A DNA stretch of 60,446 nt, taken from positions 1-60,446 of IMG/VR virus record IMGVR_UViG_3300047564_003845. One strand, given 5' to 3'. The position numbers were made by a program, and so were the translations under genes. The notes beneath the pieces are model-generated. The model was not told the origin of the DNA, searched no databases, and saw only the letters and a list, made by a program, of their open reading frames with translations. Source of the stretch: a virus. This document shows, one piece after another, positions 7,127 through 13,902 of this stretch (position 1 is its first letter; every line of letters starts with the position of its first letter).

Positions 7127-7564
7127 TTATTCGGTTTCTACACCCTTTCCCTTTTTACCAATATTATATTTTTGTTCCAGAATCCAATCGCCTTTATCTT
7201 TATAAGAAAGAACTTTGATCTGATTCAATGGTGCAATATCAGATACAGAATCTTCCTTTACAACTGTAATCAGTCCCCAGTCAGAAAGAAGACGTGCGAT
7301 ACGGTTGCGACGCTGAACGTCATTTACTGTAAGGTTTGCGTGTTTACCGTCGAGAGCAAATAGTTCCTTAAAATGAACGATGTAGTATCTTCCCTGCTTA
7401 TGCAGAATATGGCAAGATTGGTAGAGTTTTTTCTCTTTACGTGATGCGACTCCGATTCGGGTCAAAGTTTCACGAACTTTCAGAAAGTCATCAGGTTCAT
7501 TAAGAATTACCTCTACCATTTGGTCTTGAGACCAATTAACAGTAGGTTCTACCGTAGTAGTCAT
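7127..7564 (-). CDS. regA: RegA translational repressor
   Basis: This 145-residue protein is the phage translational repressor that binds start regions of early mRNAs, including its own and those of replication genes. Strong identity to T4 RegA is visible: DDFLKVRETLTRIGVA, LYQSCHILHKQGRYYIVHFKE, and RNRIARLLSDWGLITVV. The end, EQKYNIGKKG, also matches. It is longer than T4 RegA (122 aa) by a short N-terminal piece. It overlaps gp62 by 4 bp (ATGA), as in the T4 arrangement 45-44-62-regA, and a terminator follows immediately. Confidence 0.96.
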   Translation of the reverse strand: MTTTVEPTVNWSQDQMVEVILNEPDDFLKVRETLTRIGVASRKEKKLYQSCHILHKQGRYYIVHFKELFALDGKHANLTVNDVQRRNRIARLLSDWGLITVVKEDSVSDIAPLNQIKVLSYKDKGDWILEQKYNIGKKGKGVETE

Positions 7565-7929
7565 TTTGTTCCTCCAATATCAAGTCGTTTTTTAATGAAA
7601 GTAAGTTGTTCTTTTGTCAGGATTTTCAGTGCTTGAGATGCTTTTTCATTACTATAACCATAGTATTGTTTTACACATTCTAAGTCCGTGATCTTATCCT
7701 TGCGGAGCCAGGGAGAAAATCTCTTCCGTTTCCTTAGACTATTTAGATAAAACGAATATTGCATACCTTTGTCAAGATGATGATTCATATTCATTTCATT
7801 AGCAAAAAGAACAGAATCAATATGACCCGCTAAGCATTTATTGATAATAAATGGAGGATATTCTTTGATATTTTCCGACAGATCTTCTTTTGTAAAATTA
7901 ATTGAGTTCAACCAATCCTTCAATTCCAT
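7561..7929 (-). CDS. 62: Clamp loader small subunit gp62
   Basis: This 122-residue protein is the small subunit of the gp44/gp62 clamp loader, which opens and loads the gp45 ring. The start MELKDWLNSINFTKEDL and the segments EYPPFIINKCLAGHIDSVLFANEMN and KRKRFSPWLRK are recognisable from T4 gp62. I chose the ATG at 7929; the frame extends further upstream, but only within the methylase gene. It is shorter than T4 gp62 (187 aa), as in cyanophages. It overlaps the methylase stop by 32 bp and the regA start by 4 bp. The usual neighbour gp44 is separated from it by the methylase. Confidence 0.92.
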   Translation of the reverse strand: MELKDWLNSINFTKEDLSENIKEYPPFIINKCLAGHIDSVLFANEMNMNHHLDKGMQYSFYLNSLRKRKRFSPWLRKDKITDLECVKQYYGYSNEKASQALKILTKEQLTFIKKRLDIGGTK

Positions 7930-8752
7930 AATTAAAAAGTAGCAGTTCCTTTCTTTGTTTTTGCTCTCGCATATATTCACCAACAGAACGCATCGTATAA
8001 GTCAGGTCAAACTCAGCAGCATTCCATTTTTCACCTAAGAAGCGATCTTTAACAAGTTGATTCGTATTATAACTTACCAACATATCCATATTGTTGGAAT
8101 TGCAATCAGCAGCAAACTTATCGTGATCAAATCCTTTATGCATTGATCCCTTATTCCCATAGAGATTATCCTTAATATCATAAGGAGGATCGAGATACAT
8201 AAAAGCATCCTTGTTTCCATCCATCAGATAATCATAGGAGTAATTAGTTATACGCCAATGTTCTATAAGTTTAGAGTACTCGGGGAGTTTTTCAATTCCA
8301 CGAACAGAAAAATTAGAGTTACTTGCTTGTGCCGAAAAAGAAGAACTTTCAGTAAGACCACTAAAAGAACACTTATTTACAATATAAAATCTCACAGCAC
8401 GTTCGAAATCACCAGTGTTTGGATCATTTAAGATCTGCTTTGAGATATCAAAAAGACCCCTAGCAGATTCTGGGTTGGGGCAAACACTTTTGAAGTGAAG
8501 TAGATGTTCTTTCAGTTCTTCCCCAAACATCTGGAGTTGTTGCCAGAAGATTACAAGAGGAGGATAAAGATCATTGACCCAAATCTTTAGATCTGGATAT
8601 TTTTTTGTAATATGAATTGCAACAGATCCTCCACCAAGAAATGGTTCACGGAACTCATCATAGTTACGAAGATCTGGAAAGTAAGGATCCATCTTTACAC
8701 AAGCACGGGACTTACCGCCGGGATACCTTAGGGGTGTCTTAAGAGATTTCAT
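7898..8752 (-). CDS. dam: Dam-type (D12 class) N6-adenine DNA methyltransferase
   Basis: This 284-residue enzyme transfers a methyl group from S-adenosylmethionine to adenine N6. The SAM-binding start PLRYPGGKSRA and FLGGGSVA (about residues 7-17 and 38-45) and the catalytic DPPY (188-191) are present in the order of the D12/Dam family; length is typical. Methylation could protect phage DNA from host nucleases or match host Dam marks; the target site cannot be read from sequence, though GATC is usual for the family. It is inserted between gp44 and gp62, overlapping gp44 by 4 bp and gp62 by 32 bp, so it is expressed as part of the clamp-loader operon. Confidence 0.92.
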   Translation of the reverse strand: MKSLKTPLRYPGGKSRACVKMDPYFPDLRNYDEFREPFLGGGSVAIHITKKYPDLKIWVNDLYPPLVIFWQQLQMFGEELKEHLLHFKSVCPNPESARGLFDISKQILNDPNTGDFERAVRFYIVNKCSFSGLTESSSFSAQASNSNFSVRGIEKLPEYSKLIEHWRITNYSYDYLMDGNKDAFMYLDPPYDIKDNLYGNKGSMHKGFDHDKFAADCNSNNMDMLVSYNTNQLVKDRFLGEKWNAAEFDLTYTMRSVGEYMREQKQRKELLLFNYGIEGLVELN

Positions 8753-9693
8753 TTGAATTCACACTCACACATAATTTCAGTTAGTGCCGCTAGGAGGTTA
8801 ATTTCCTGATCAGCCACGAACGCACATTGGTATTGATACTTAGCAATAACAAGAACGGCAGCAGGGATAGATTGGGGTGAAAGGCAATCATAAGAGGCGT
8901 CATAAATCCTGCGAAGTAGATGAGAAGCATCGTTATCCAAGTTAGAGACCACCCACTTACGGACTTCTGGGAAGTTCTTCTCCTTGAGGTTCTTGACGAG
9001 TTCATTTACAGAGATGTCTGAGAAAGATGCAAGAATGCCCGAGTCGATTTTTCCTCCCGTAGCGTACCTCTGACACTCGTTAAGGACCCTACGAAAGTCT
9101 GGGAAGTGCTTTGATACAAGTTCAGCAAGGACTTTTTGATCGTACTCAATCTTTTCCTGATCCAGGATCGTTTGGAGACGTTGGAAGAAACTTCCTGCAA
9201 GTTGAACCCGTTGCTTCCCTTTGATGGTGAAGTCAATGACGGCACATCGGGAATGAAGAGGTTCAATGATCTTGTTCTTGTAATTGCAAGTGAAGATGAA
9301 TCGGCAGTTGCTATAAAATGCCTCAATATTTGCCCGTAGTAGGAGTTGTACATCTGAGGTTGTGTTGTCACTCTCATCCACAATGATGACTTTGTGCCTA
9401 CCATTTCCTTGAAGAGATACGGTCGAAGCAAAGTTCTTTGCTTGGTTCCTGACAGTATCCAAGAAACGCCCTTCGTCGGATCCGTTGATGACATAGTAAT
9501 CTGCTCCTAATTGTTCGCATAGTGCCTTGGCAATAGTTGTTTTCCCAATGCCCGGAGGACCAGACAATAGTAGATTGGGAATTTCACCTTTATTAATAAA
9601 GTCCAAAAAAGTTTTTTTAGTATCCTCTGGAAGAATACAATCCTCTACTTTTTTTGGTCTCCACTTTTCCACCCACAAAAAATTGTCACTCAT
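8749..9693 (-). CDS. 44: Clamp loader large subunit gp44 (AAA+ ATPase)
   Basis: This 314-residue AAA+ ATPase is the motor of the clamp loader. It begins MSDNFLWVEKWRPKKVED, the classic start for this family, with Walker A GPPGIGKT (45-52), Walker B IIVDESD, and the SRC motif in PLHSRCAVIDF. I chose the ATG at 9693, whose A is shared with the stop of the HNH gene (TGATG) and which has a GGAG Shine-Dalgarno inside that gene. An upstream-extended reading is a frame artefact. Length equals T4 gp44 (319 aa). The methylase follows with a 4 bp overlap. Confidence 0.96.
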   Translation of the reverse strand: MSDNFLWVEKWRPKKVEDCILPEDTKKTFLDFINKGEIPNLLLSGPPGIGKTTIAKALCEQLGADYYVINGSDEGRFLDTVRNQAKNFASTVSLQGNGRHKVIIVDESDNTTSDVQLLLRANIEAFYSNCRFIFTCNYKNKIIEPLHSRCAVIDFTIKGKQRVQLAGSFFQRLQTILDQEKIEYDQKVLAELVSKHFPDFRRVLNECQRYATGGKIDSGILASFSDISVNELVKNLKEKNFPEVRKWVVSNLDNDASHLLRRIYDASYDCLSPQSIPAAVLVIAKYQYQCAFVADQEINLLAALTEIMCECEFK

Positions 9694-10142
9694 CAATAAA
9701 CTCCATTTAATACATTCCAAATACTTTTTTGACTTTTTCCCATAATATCAGCAACTTGTCTTTGGGACAATCCCTGACTGGAAAGATTCATAATTTCTCC
9801 TTTCACGTCAGGTTCCATTTGAACTACTGCTTTTCTTGGATTTGATTTTCCAATTTGAGACCTTCTTGTGTTTTCTGAACGAGGCAACCATCTCAAGTTT
9901 TCAACTTTGTTGTTGGTTTTATTTTCATCAATATGGTCTATACACCAATCTATACCTTTTGGTCTTGGTTCCCCCCAACATTCTACCACAAGTTGATGAA
10001 GTCGTTTTTCACGAACTACAACATAACCATCTCTTTTATCAACTCTTCCAATAGGTTTTACATTTAGAATTTTACCACAAGCACTTACATAAATGTCTGG
10101 ATAAGTTTTTGATTGTTTGTAGGTAATTCCGTTGAGTTCCAT
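9693..10142 (-). CDS. HNH homing endonuclease with C-terminal helix-turn-helix
   Basis: This 149-residue protein has an HNH nuclease core with LHQLVVECW (H49) and CIDHIDENKTNNKVENLRW (residues 67-85), the pattern of phage homing endonucleases. An N-terminal strand module (GITYKQSKTYPDIYVSACG) resembles NUMOD4. The C-terminus (QGLSQRQVADIMGKSQKS) is a predicted helix-turn-helix for site recognition. It lies just upstream of gp44 with its stop overlapping the gp44 start. TATAAATA lies 21 nt upstream, the same arrangement as for the GIY-YIG gene. It is a free-standing mobile gene; whether it cleaves gp44 of related phages is not shown. Confidence 0.9.
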   Translation of the reverse strand: MELNGITYKQSKTYPDIYVSACGKILNVKPIGRVDKRDGYVVVREKRLHQLVVECWGEPRPKGIDWCIDHIDENKTNNKVENLRWLPRSENTRRSQIGKSNPRKAVVQMEPDVKGEIMNLSSQGLSQRQVADIMGKSQKSIWNVLNGVY

Positions 10143-10163
10143 TAGAAGAGTAATAACTATTAT

Positions 10164-10171
10164 TATTTATA
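10164..10171 (-). promoter_or_regulatory. Late promoter, exact TATAAATA, before the HNH endonuclease
   Basis: Exact TATAAATA on the minus strand, 21 nt upstream of the endonuclease ATG, within an otherwise early/middle replication region. The position parallels the element at 4376-4383. Confidence 0.65.
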
Positions 10172-10172
10172 A

Positions 10173-10197
10173 CCAAACGACATTTGATGTAGTTTGG
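10173..10197 (-). other. Stem-loop between the small helical gene and the HNH gene
   Basis: The minus strand reads CCAAAC, a mismatched base, ACAT, loop CAA, ATGT, a mismatched base, GTTTGG: about 10 base pairs with one mismatch. There is no T-tract, so it is not a standard terminator. It may protect the end of the upstream mRNA, or mark the border of the inserted endonuclease gene. Confidence 0.55.
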
Positions 10198-10202
10198 AAT
10201 AA

Positions 10203-10391
10203 TCACTCATCCACCAGTTTCTCCAATTTTAACTTATTTTGCAGAAGTTGAATGTTTGCTTCCAATTTTTCAATGTTCTTTTGAACCTCAGGATTACTTT
10301 GATTGAGTTCTTTGAGTGTAGATGCAAACTCAAGTTGAGATTTCAGTTGCCCTTGCAAAAATTTGATTTGTGCTTGTGTAAGTTCAGTCAT
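10203..10391 (-). CDS. Small helical (coiled-coil) protein of unknown function
   Basis: This 62-residue protein starts MTELTQAQIKFLQGQLKSQL and is almost entirely helical, with heptad-like leucines in IEKLEANIQLLQNKLKLEKL suggesting a coiled coil. I chose the ATG at 10391 rather than the longer upstream extension, because the upstream gene stops at 10384 and the extension would overlap it extensively. The 8 bp overlap with that gene points to one transcript. I do not recognise a family; an oligomerising small protein is all that can be said. Confidence 0.65.
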   Translation of the reverse strand: MTELTQAQIKFLQGQLKSQLEFASTLKELNQSNPEVQKNIEKLEANIQLLQNKLKLEKLVDE

Positions 10392-10638
10392 TTTCACTCC
10401 AATACTCTTCATAATCAATAAAATCTCTGGGTTCAGTATAAGGGTCTTCACAACCAGTATAGGCATACATTTTGTTATTCATCTTATACCAATCGTGGTT
10501 GAGACAATACCAAAAATCCATAATATACCAATCATAAAAACCCAAACTTTCTTTATCTTTAAGTGCCCAAATTAGGGTTCTATCTGGAAGGGTCATCCAG
10601 ATTTTCCATTTATCAAAGATTATTCGTGTGAGTTTCAT
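10384..10638 (-). CDS. Hypothetical protein rich in aromatic residues
   Basis: This 84-residue protein begins MKLTRIIFDKWKIWMTLPDR and contains many Trp, Tyr and Phe (GFYDWYIMDFWYCLNHDWY) and an acidic end. I chose the ATG at 10638, two bases after the stop of the preceding gene; the longer form would need a TTG start inside that gene. No motif or membrane segment is obvious. Its tight packing between 10641-11153 and 10203-10391 supports a real gene of the gp45-gp44 interval. Function unknown to me. Confidence 0.65.
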   Translation of the reverse strand: MKLTRIIFDKWKIWMTLPDRTLIWALKDKESLGFYDWYIMDFWYCLNHDWYKMNNKMYAYTGCEDPYTEPRDFIDYEEYWSEND

Positions 10639-10640
10639 AA

Positions 10641-11153
10641 TCAAATCCAATCAGGTTTTCGTTCTGGCATACGAAGATAATTAGATGCAACCCAAGGTTT
10701 GCTGCTAATGTACATCTTGTAAGCAGTAAAAGTATCAATAGTTGTGTCCAGTTTAAATTCATCTGGCATCGCACGGGCAAATGGAGTTACTTCAGTAATC
10801 TTACCTTTGGGGAAAAGATAGTAAGCATCTACAAGTGTCTTGTAGCACGAATGAACTTTATTATAACGCAAAGTGTACTCGTCACACAAGTTCAACCCGT
10901 GCTTAATCAACCAATAGGCATTGTGAATACTTTCTAAGGCCCATTTGGTGCAGGGATGATTGCGAAAAGCACCCTTTTCAGTTTTGTAAGGTGTCTCATC
11001 AGATTTATAAAGATAACCATACCCATGACCCCACTTTTCAGATGCTACAATAGACAGCATTTGACAGCACTCTAGTGGCATCTTGACAACGTGCTTATCG
11101 GGAAGGCAGATAGCACTTTCAGCAGGCCAAGGGGAAGTTACAAAGATGTTCAT
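10641..11153 (-). CDS. Conserved phage protein, MNIFV...DKHVVKM family
   Basis: This 170-residue protein begins MNIFVTSPWPAESAICLPDK and continues HVVKMPLECCQML. The spaced PDKHVVKM and NHPCTKWALESIHNAYWLIKH motifs recur in a family of phage proteins that I remember as hypothetical or, in some annotations, as related to pyrimidine-dimer glycosylases. The conserved His, Lys and Glu suggest an enzyme or nucleic-acid-binding protein, but I cannot assign a reaction. The C-terminus (YISSKPWVASNYLRMPERKPDW) is rich in aromatics and Pro. It overlaps gp45 by 4 bp and so is coupled to the sliding clamp. Confidence 0.85.
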   Translation of the reverse strand: MNIFVTSPWPAESAICLPDKHVVKMPLECCQMLSIVASEKWGHGYGYLYKSDETPYKTEKGAFRNHPCTKWALESIHNAYWLIKHGLNLCDEYTLRYNKVHSCYKTLVDAYYLFPKGKITEVTPFARAMPDEFKLDTTIDTFTAYKMYISSKPWVASNYLRMPERKPDWI

Positions 11154-11815
11154 CCGAAAGTAGAATCAGGTTCCAGAGCAATATAATAGCACAGGTCGTG
11201 GTTCTTGGATTGAAACCGTGACAAAAGTTTTTGTGACACAACCACCTCATAGGTCCCAGGAAGAATCTTGATGTTCTCTACTTTGAAGTTGAATGTAAAG
11301 ACGCTATCAGTCTCACCAACAACGATAGAGAAATCGTTGGAAGTGTCGTTCTTCTTGTCACGAACAACCAGTTTTACAACACCTGCTTCACCAACAGCAG
11401 AAATATCAGGAAGTTGATAAACCGCTGCTGCTTTCAGAAGTTTATCCATTTGCTCCGTAGAGAGTTCAAAACAAACATCTTCACTAGGAAGATTGATTTC
11501 TTTGTCTGGAGGAGTAACGATTACACTAGGGTCGGCAAAGAAATACTTAGACCGCATTTTACCTTCACGAATGACGACATAACCATCATTTCCAAAGTCC
11601 AGTTCAGGTGCTTTGTGAAGACCAAGACCATTCAGAAACTGGTTAAGGTCATAGATACCAAAGTCACGAGGGAACTCTTCAGTAATTGTTGCTTCCGCAA
11701 GAATGTTCTTCATCACACTGATTGTGCGAAGTTTGTTTCCTTCCTTAAAGAGAATAGATTGATTGATACCAGAGAAGTTTTTCAGGACCGAAAGAGTTTT
11801 ATCAGAAAGTTTCAT
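11150..11815 (-). CDS. 45: Sliding clamp gp45
   Basis: This 221-residue protein is the trimeric DNA polymerase processivity clamp. T4 gp45 also bridges replication and late transcription by contacting gp55-containing RNA polymerase, so it links this region to the late promoters. The start MKLSDKTLSVLKNFSGINQSI and internal LAEATITEEFPRDFGIYDLNQFL match gp45, and the length fits (T4: 228 aa). It is followed by the MNIFV-family gene with a 4 bp overlap and preceded, after 5 bp, by the DUF3310-like gene. Confidence 0.95.
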   Translation of the reverse strand: MKLSDKTLSVLKNFSGINQSILFKEGNKLRTISVMKNILAEATITEEFPRDFGIYDLNQFLNGLGLHKAPELDFGNDGYVVIREGKMRSKYFFADPSVIVTPPDKEINLPSEDVCFELSTEQMDKLLKAAAVYQLPDISAVGEAGVVKLVVRDKKNDTSNDFSIVVGETDSVFTFNFKVENIKILPGTYEVVVSQKLLSRFQSKNHDLCYYIALEPDSTFG

Positions 11816-11820
11816 AATAA

Positions 11821-12174
11821 TCAGCGAAATTCAGAGAGACCATTATCTTGACGAGAGTAGTGACCGTCAAAGTGAAGAAGGAGCATAGCATAGTGAATGA
11901 CTTTCAGCAAATCACGCTTATTGCGTCCATCCTTATCACCATAACGAGAACCATATTTTAAAATATTTGCCTGACAGAAACCAGGAGCAAGATCTTTTGC
12001 TGCCATCAGGTCAATAGTTTGAATGTCCCGATATTCTTGATTGTGACCGCAATAATGACTTCCATAAGTACTAGTCACATACTCCTGAATGTCTTTCAGG
12101 ATTTTATCTTCGTTATATTTCCAAAGATGATTTGTTGTTTCACTCATAGTAATAGTAAAAGTTGTTTCAGTCAT
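11821..12174 (-). CDS. DUF3310-like conserved protein
   Basis: This protein of about 117 residues contains YGSHYCGHNQEYRDIQTIDLM, then FCQANILKYGSRYG and RDLLKVIHYAMLL. The N-terminal IDLM-like and ILKY-RYG-(K)-DL-K spacing fits the DUF3310 family of phage proteins, sometimes annotated as nucleotide kinases with weak support. The start is uncertain: an ATG at 12189 lies inside the preceding terminator and is unlikely; 12174 (MTETTF) or 12147 (MSETTN) are better, and neither has a good Shine-Dalgarno. It opens the gp45-regA cluster. Function is not established. Confidence 0.8.
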   Translation of the reverse strand: MTETTFTITMSETTNHLWKYNEDKILKDIQEYVTSTYGSHYCGHNQEYRDIQTIDLMAAKDLAPGFCQANILKYGSRYGDKDGRNKRDLLKVIHYAMLLLHFDGHYSRQDNGLSEFR

Positions 12175-12175
12175 A

Positions 12176-12200
12176 AAAAGAGGAGGCACTTTTTACCTCC
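12176..12200 (-). terminator. Intrinsic terminator after the CobS-like gene
   Basis: The minus strand has GAGGAGG, a nine-base A/T-rich loop, CCTCCTC, then TTTTT. It lies 11 bases past the CobS-like stop codon and runs up to the ATG of the DUF3310-like gene. Confidence 0.85.
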
Positions 12201-12210
12201 TCATATTCTA

Positions 12211-13329
12211 TCAGTTTGCTTGCTGTTCGTCAACGTTCAGTTCAGTTTGAACTGGCATCTCGAAATCAGCATCCACCTTATCATAGAGTTCAAGGAATGC
12301 TTGCTTAGTCTCATCGTCAAAACGATTGACGCACACTTGGATTGCTTTTCCTTTATCTTGGAAGATGCTGTAAGCACGGATGATATGAACCAGACGACGG
12401 GTGCTAATGATTTCCTCAATACCACCATCATAGAAGGTCTTGCGGATAATATCACCCCAATCGACCAGACGCTTGCAGAAGTCACGGTCTTCCACACCCA
12501 GATCCAGAGCGATACCCTCAAGGATCTTCTGCTCCACGGAGGGAGCGGGATAGGACTGCTCGAAGGTCACGGGGAAACGCTCTAGGAATGCCTCATTGAG
12601 GACATTAGTGCCGATGAAACGACCATCATCAGAACCCTTACCCTTAGTGTTTGCGGTGGCGATGACGTTGAAACCAGGAGCGGGTTTCACGAACTTACCA
12701 ATCTTTTTCAGGAAGACACCTTTACCTTCCAGAACGGATTGCAGGCACAGGATTTTGTTAGAAGCAAGGTCAATCTCATCTAGCAGAAGAATTGCACCAC
12801 GCTCAAGTGCCTCAATCACAGGACCATTATGCCAGGCAGTTTCACCATTCACAAGACGGAAACCACCAATCAGATCGTCCTCATCAGTCTCAATAGTGAT
12901 GTTAACGCGGATCAGTTCACGCTTGAGTTGAGCGCAAGCTTGTTCCACAGAGAACGTTTTACCATTACCCGAAAGACCCGTAATGAACGTAGGATAGAAA
13001 AGACGGGACTGAATAATTTTTTTAACGTCGTTAAAATTACCAAACTTGACGAAGGTATCATCTTTATCAGGAATAAGGTTTTGATGAACTTCAGGAAGAA
13101 CAGCAACGCTATTAAAAGTACGCTCAATCTCTTCCACTTTCTTTTGAGTTACTTCCAGATTCCACTTACCGCGACCAATCTTAAAGTTTTCCAGTCGCTT
13201 GGTAACGGTGGGATAGGAAAGGTTTTTAGAAGCACAATAACCGCGAACATCAGCAGCGGTAAACTCTGCACCAAACGTGTTCTTGAGGTCACTGATGATC
13301 TGGTCGTCGGTCATTTGAATGCGGGACAT
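12211..13329 (-). CDS. cobS: CobS-like AAA+ ATPase (MoxR-type)
   Basis: This 372-residue AAA+ ATPase has Walker A GLSGNGKT (118-125), Walker B AILLLDEIDLAS, and a sensor segment NVIATANTKGKG, as in CobS and MoxR proteins. CobS is the ATPase of cobalt chelatase, and cyanophage versions are commonly called CobS. An N-terminal helix-turn-helix-like stretch (FTAADVRGYCASKNLSYPT) is extra. The partner expected for MoxR/CobS, a VWA-domain protein, is encoded two genes upstream (13898-16117). I therefore think a chaperone or remodelling pair is as likely as cobalamin synthesis. It has its own TATAAT after a terminator and is followed by another terminator. Confidence 0.88.
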   Translation of the reverse strand: MSRIQMTDDQIISDLKNTFGAEFTAADVRGYCASKNLSYPTVTKRLENFKIGRGKWNLEVTQKKVEEIERTFNSVAVLPEVHQNLIPDKDDTFVKFGNFNDVKKIIQSRLFYPTFITGLSGNGKTFSVEQACAQLKRELIRVNITIETDEDDLIGGFRLVNGETAWHNGPVIEALERGAILLLDEIDLASNKILCLQSVLEGKGVFLKKIGKFVKPAPGFNVIATANTKGKGSDDGRFIGTNVLNEAFLERFPVTFEQSYPAPSVEQKILEGIALDLGVEDRDFCKRLVDWGDIIRKTFYDGGIEEIISTRRLVHIIRAYSIFQDKGKAIQVCVNRFDDETKQAFLELYDKVDADFEMPVQTELNVDEQQAN

Positions 13330-13355
13330 AATGTGTGTTTTGTTTCAACTCAATC

Positions 13356-13361
13356 ATTATA
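13356..13361 (-). promoter_or_regulatory. -10 element of a probable promoter for the CobS-like gene
   Basis: TATAAT on the minus strand, four bases after the T-tract of the preceding terminator and 26 bases before the CobS-like ATG. No good -35 is visible, so it may need an activator or be weak. Confidence 0.5.
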
Positions 13362-13365
13362 GGGC

Positions 13366-13388
13366 AAAAAAAGGTCCGCTGGGACCCC
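13366..13388 (-). terminator. Intrinsic terminator before the CobS-like gene
   Basis: Minus-strand GGTCC, loop CAGC, GGACC and seven T residues. It ends the transcript of the two small genes and the metallopeptidase gene. Confidence 0.85.
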
Positions 13389-13394
13389 TGGTGG

Positions 13395-13580
13395 TCAGTT
13401 CACCAACTGGTTCCGAAGTGTCTCCAGATACTCCTTGCTGCCGATGTGACCTTTATAACCAGGATAGTATTTTTCAACAAGTGCAGGAATACCAATAGCA
13501 GTAGTTACGCTGCTACAAGCAACCCACACTTCTTTTGTGTCGTATTTAATAACGTGTTCGTAGGGAAATTTTGTTTTCAT
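13395..13580 (-). CDS. Small hypothetical protein
   Basis: This 61-residue protein begins MKTKFPYEHVIKYDTKEVWV and contains SSVTTAIGIPALVEKYYPGY in the middle. No known domain is recognised. It lies 3 bases after the stop of the 96-residue gene and just before an intrinsic terminator, which supports a real gene at the end of that transcript. The alternating polar and hydrophobic pattern near the start suggests a small strand-helix fold. Function unknown to me. Confidence 0.65.
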   Translation of the reverse strand: MKTKFPYEHVIKYDTKEVWVACSSVTTAIGIPALVEKYYPGYKGHIGSKEYLETLRNQLVN

Positions 13581-13583
13581 CGT

Positions 13584-13874
13584 TTATCGTCTCATTTGTT
13601 TTTCATAATTTCTGTGTGCTCTCTGGCGATGTGCTTCTGCCTCTGCAGGACTTTTACCAGATTTAGTTGCTGCAGCATGAGCTTCGTCCCCTGCCGCTTT
13701 CTTTTTAGCAGCGTGGTCGGCAAAATGCTGTGCGATTTTATTTTGTCTTTGAGTGTTAGTAATAACTTCGGCAGAACTTACTCTTTGCTTCACATTTCTT
13801 ACTTTAGTGCGACCACTAGAAACATTTTCATCAAGTTGATATAACTCGCACATAAACTCTTGAAAGGTTTTCAT
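13584..13874 (-). CDS. Small basic protein with capsid-targeting-like N-terminus (internal protein candidate)
   Basis: This 96-residue protein begins MKTFQEFMCELYQLDENVSS. The first ten residues match the T4 capsid-targeting sequence MKTYQEFIAE at seven positions, with M-C-E at the place of the L/I-x-E protease site. The rest is basic and Ala/Lys/Arg-rich (FADHAAKKKAAGDEAH; HRQRAHRNYEKQMRR), as in T4 internal proteins that are packed in the head and injected with DNA. A CATAAATA late element lies 20 nt upstream, giving late expression in an otherwise non-structural cluster. I infer a head-packaged internal protein; a plain DNA-binding protein would also fit the composition. Confidence 0.75.
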   Translation of the reverse strand: MKTFQEFMCELYQLDENVSSGRTKVRNVKQRVSSAEVITNTQRQNKIAQHFADHAAKKKAAGDEAHAAATKSGKSPAEAEAHRQRAHRNYEKQMRR

Positions 13875-13894
13875 ATCTACAGATACTTTTTAGG

Positions 13895-13902
13895 TATTTA
13901 TG
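13895..13902 (-). promoter_or_regulatory. Late promoter candidate CATAAATA before the internal-protein candidate
   Basis: CATAAATA on the minus strand (one mismatch to TATAAATA), 20 nt upstream of the ATG at 13874. It overlaps the stop region of the metallopeptidase gene. The same variant precedes gp8. Confidence 0.5.

Noticed and set aside
6992-7363. Plus-strand gene of 123 codons opposite regA
   Set aside because: It runs antisense to a clearly identified RegA and shows no family pattern; all other plus-strand frames are likewise opposite strong minus-strand genes.
12175-12189. Start of the DUF3310-like gene at 12189
   Set aside because: This ATG lies inside the stem of the preceding terminator; a start at 12174 or 12147 is more likely.
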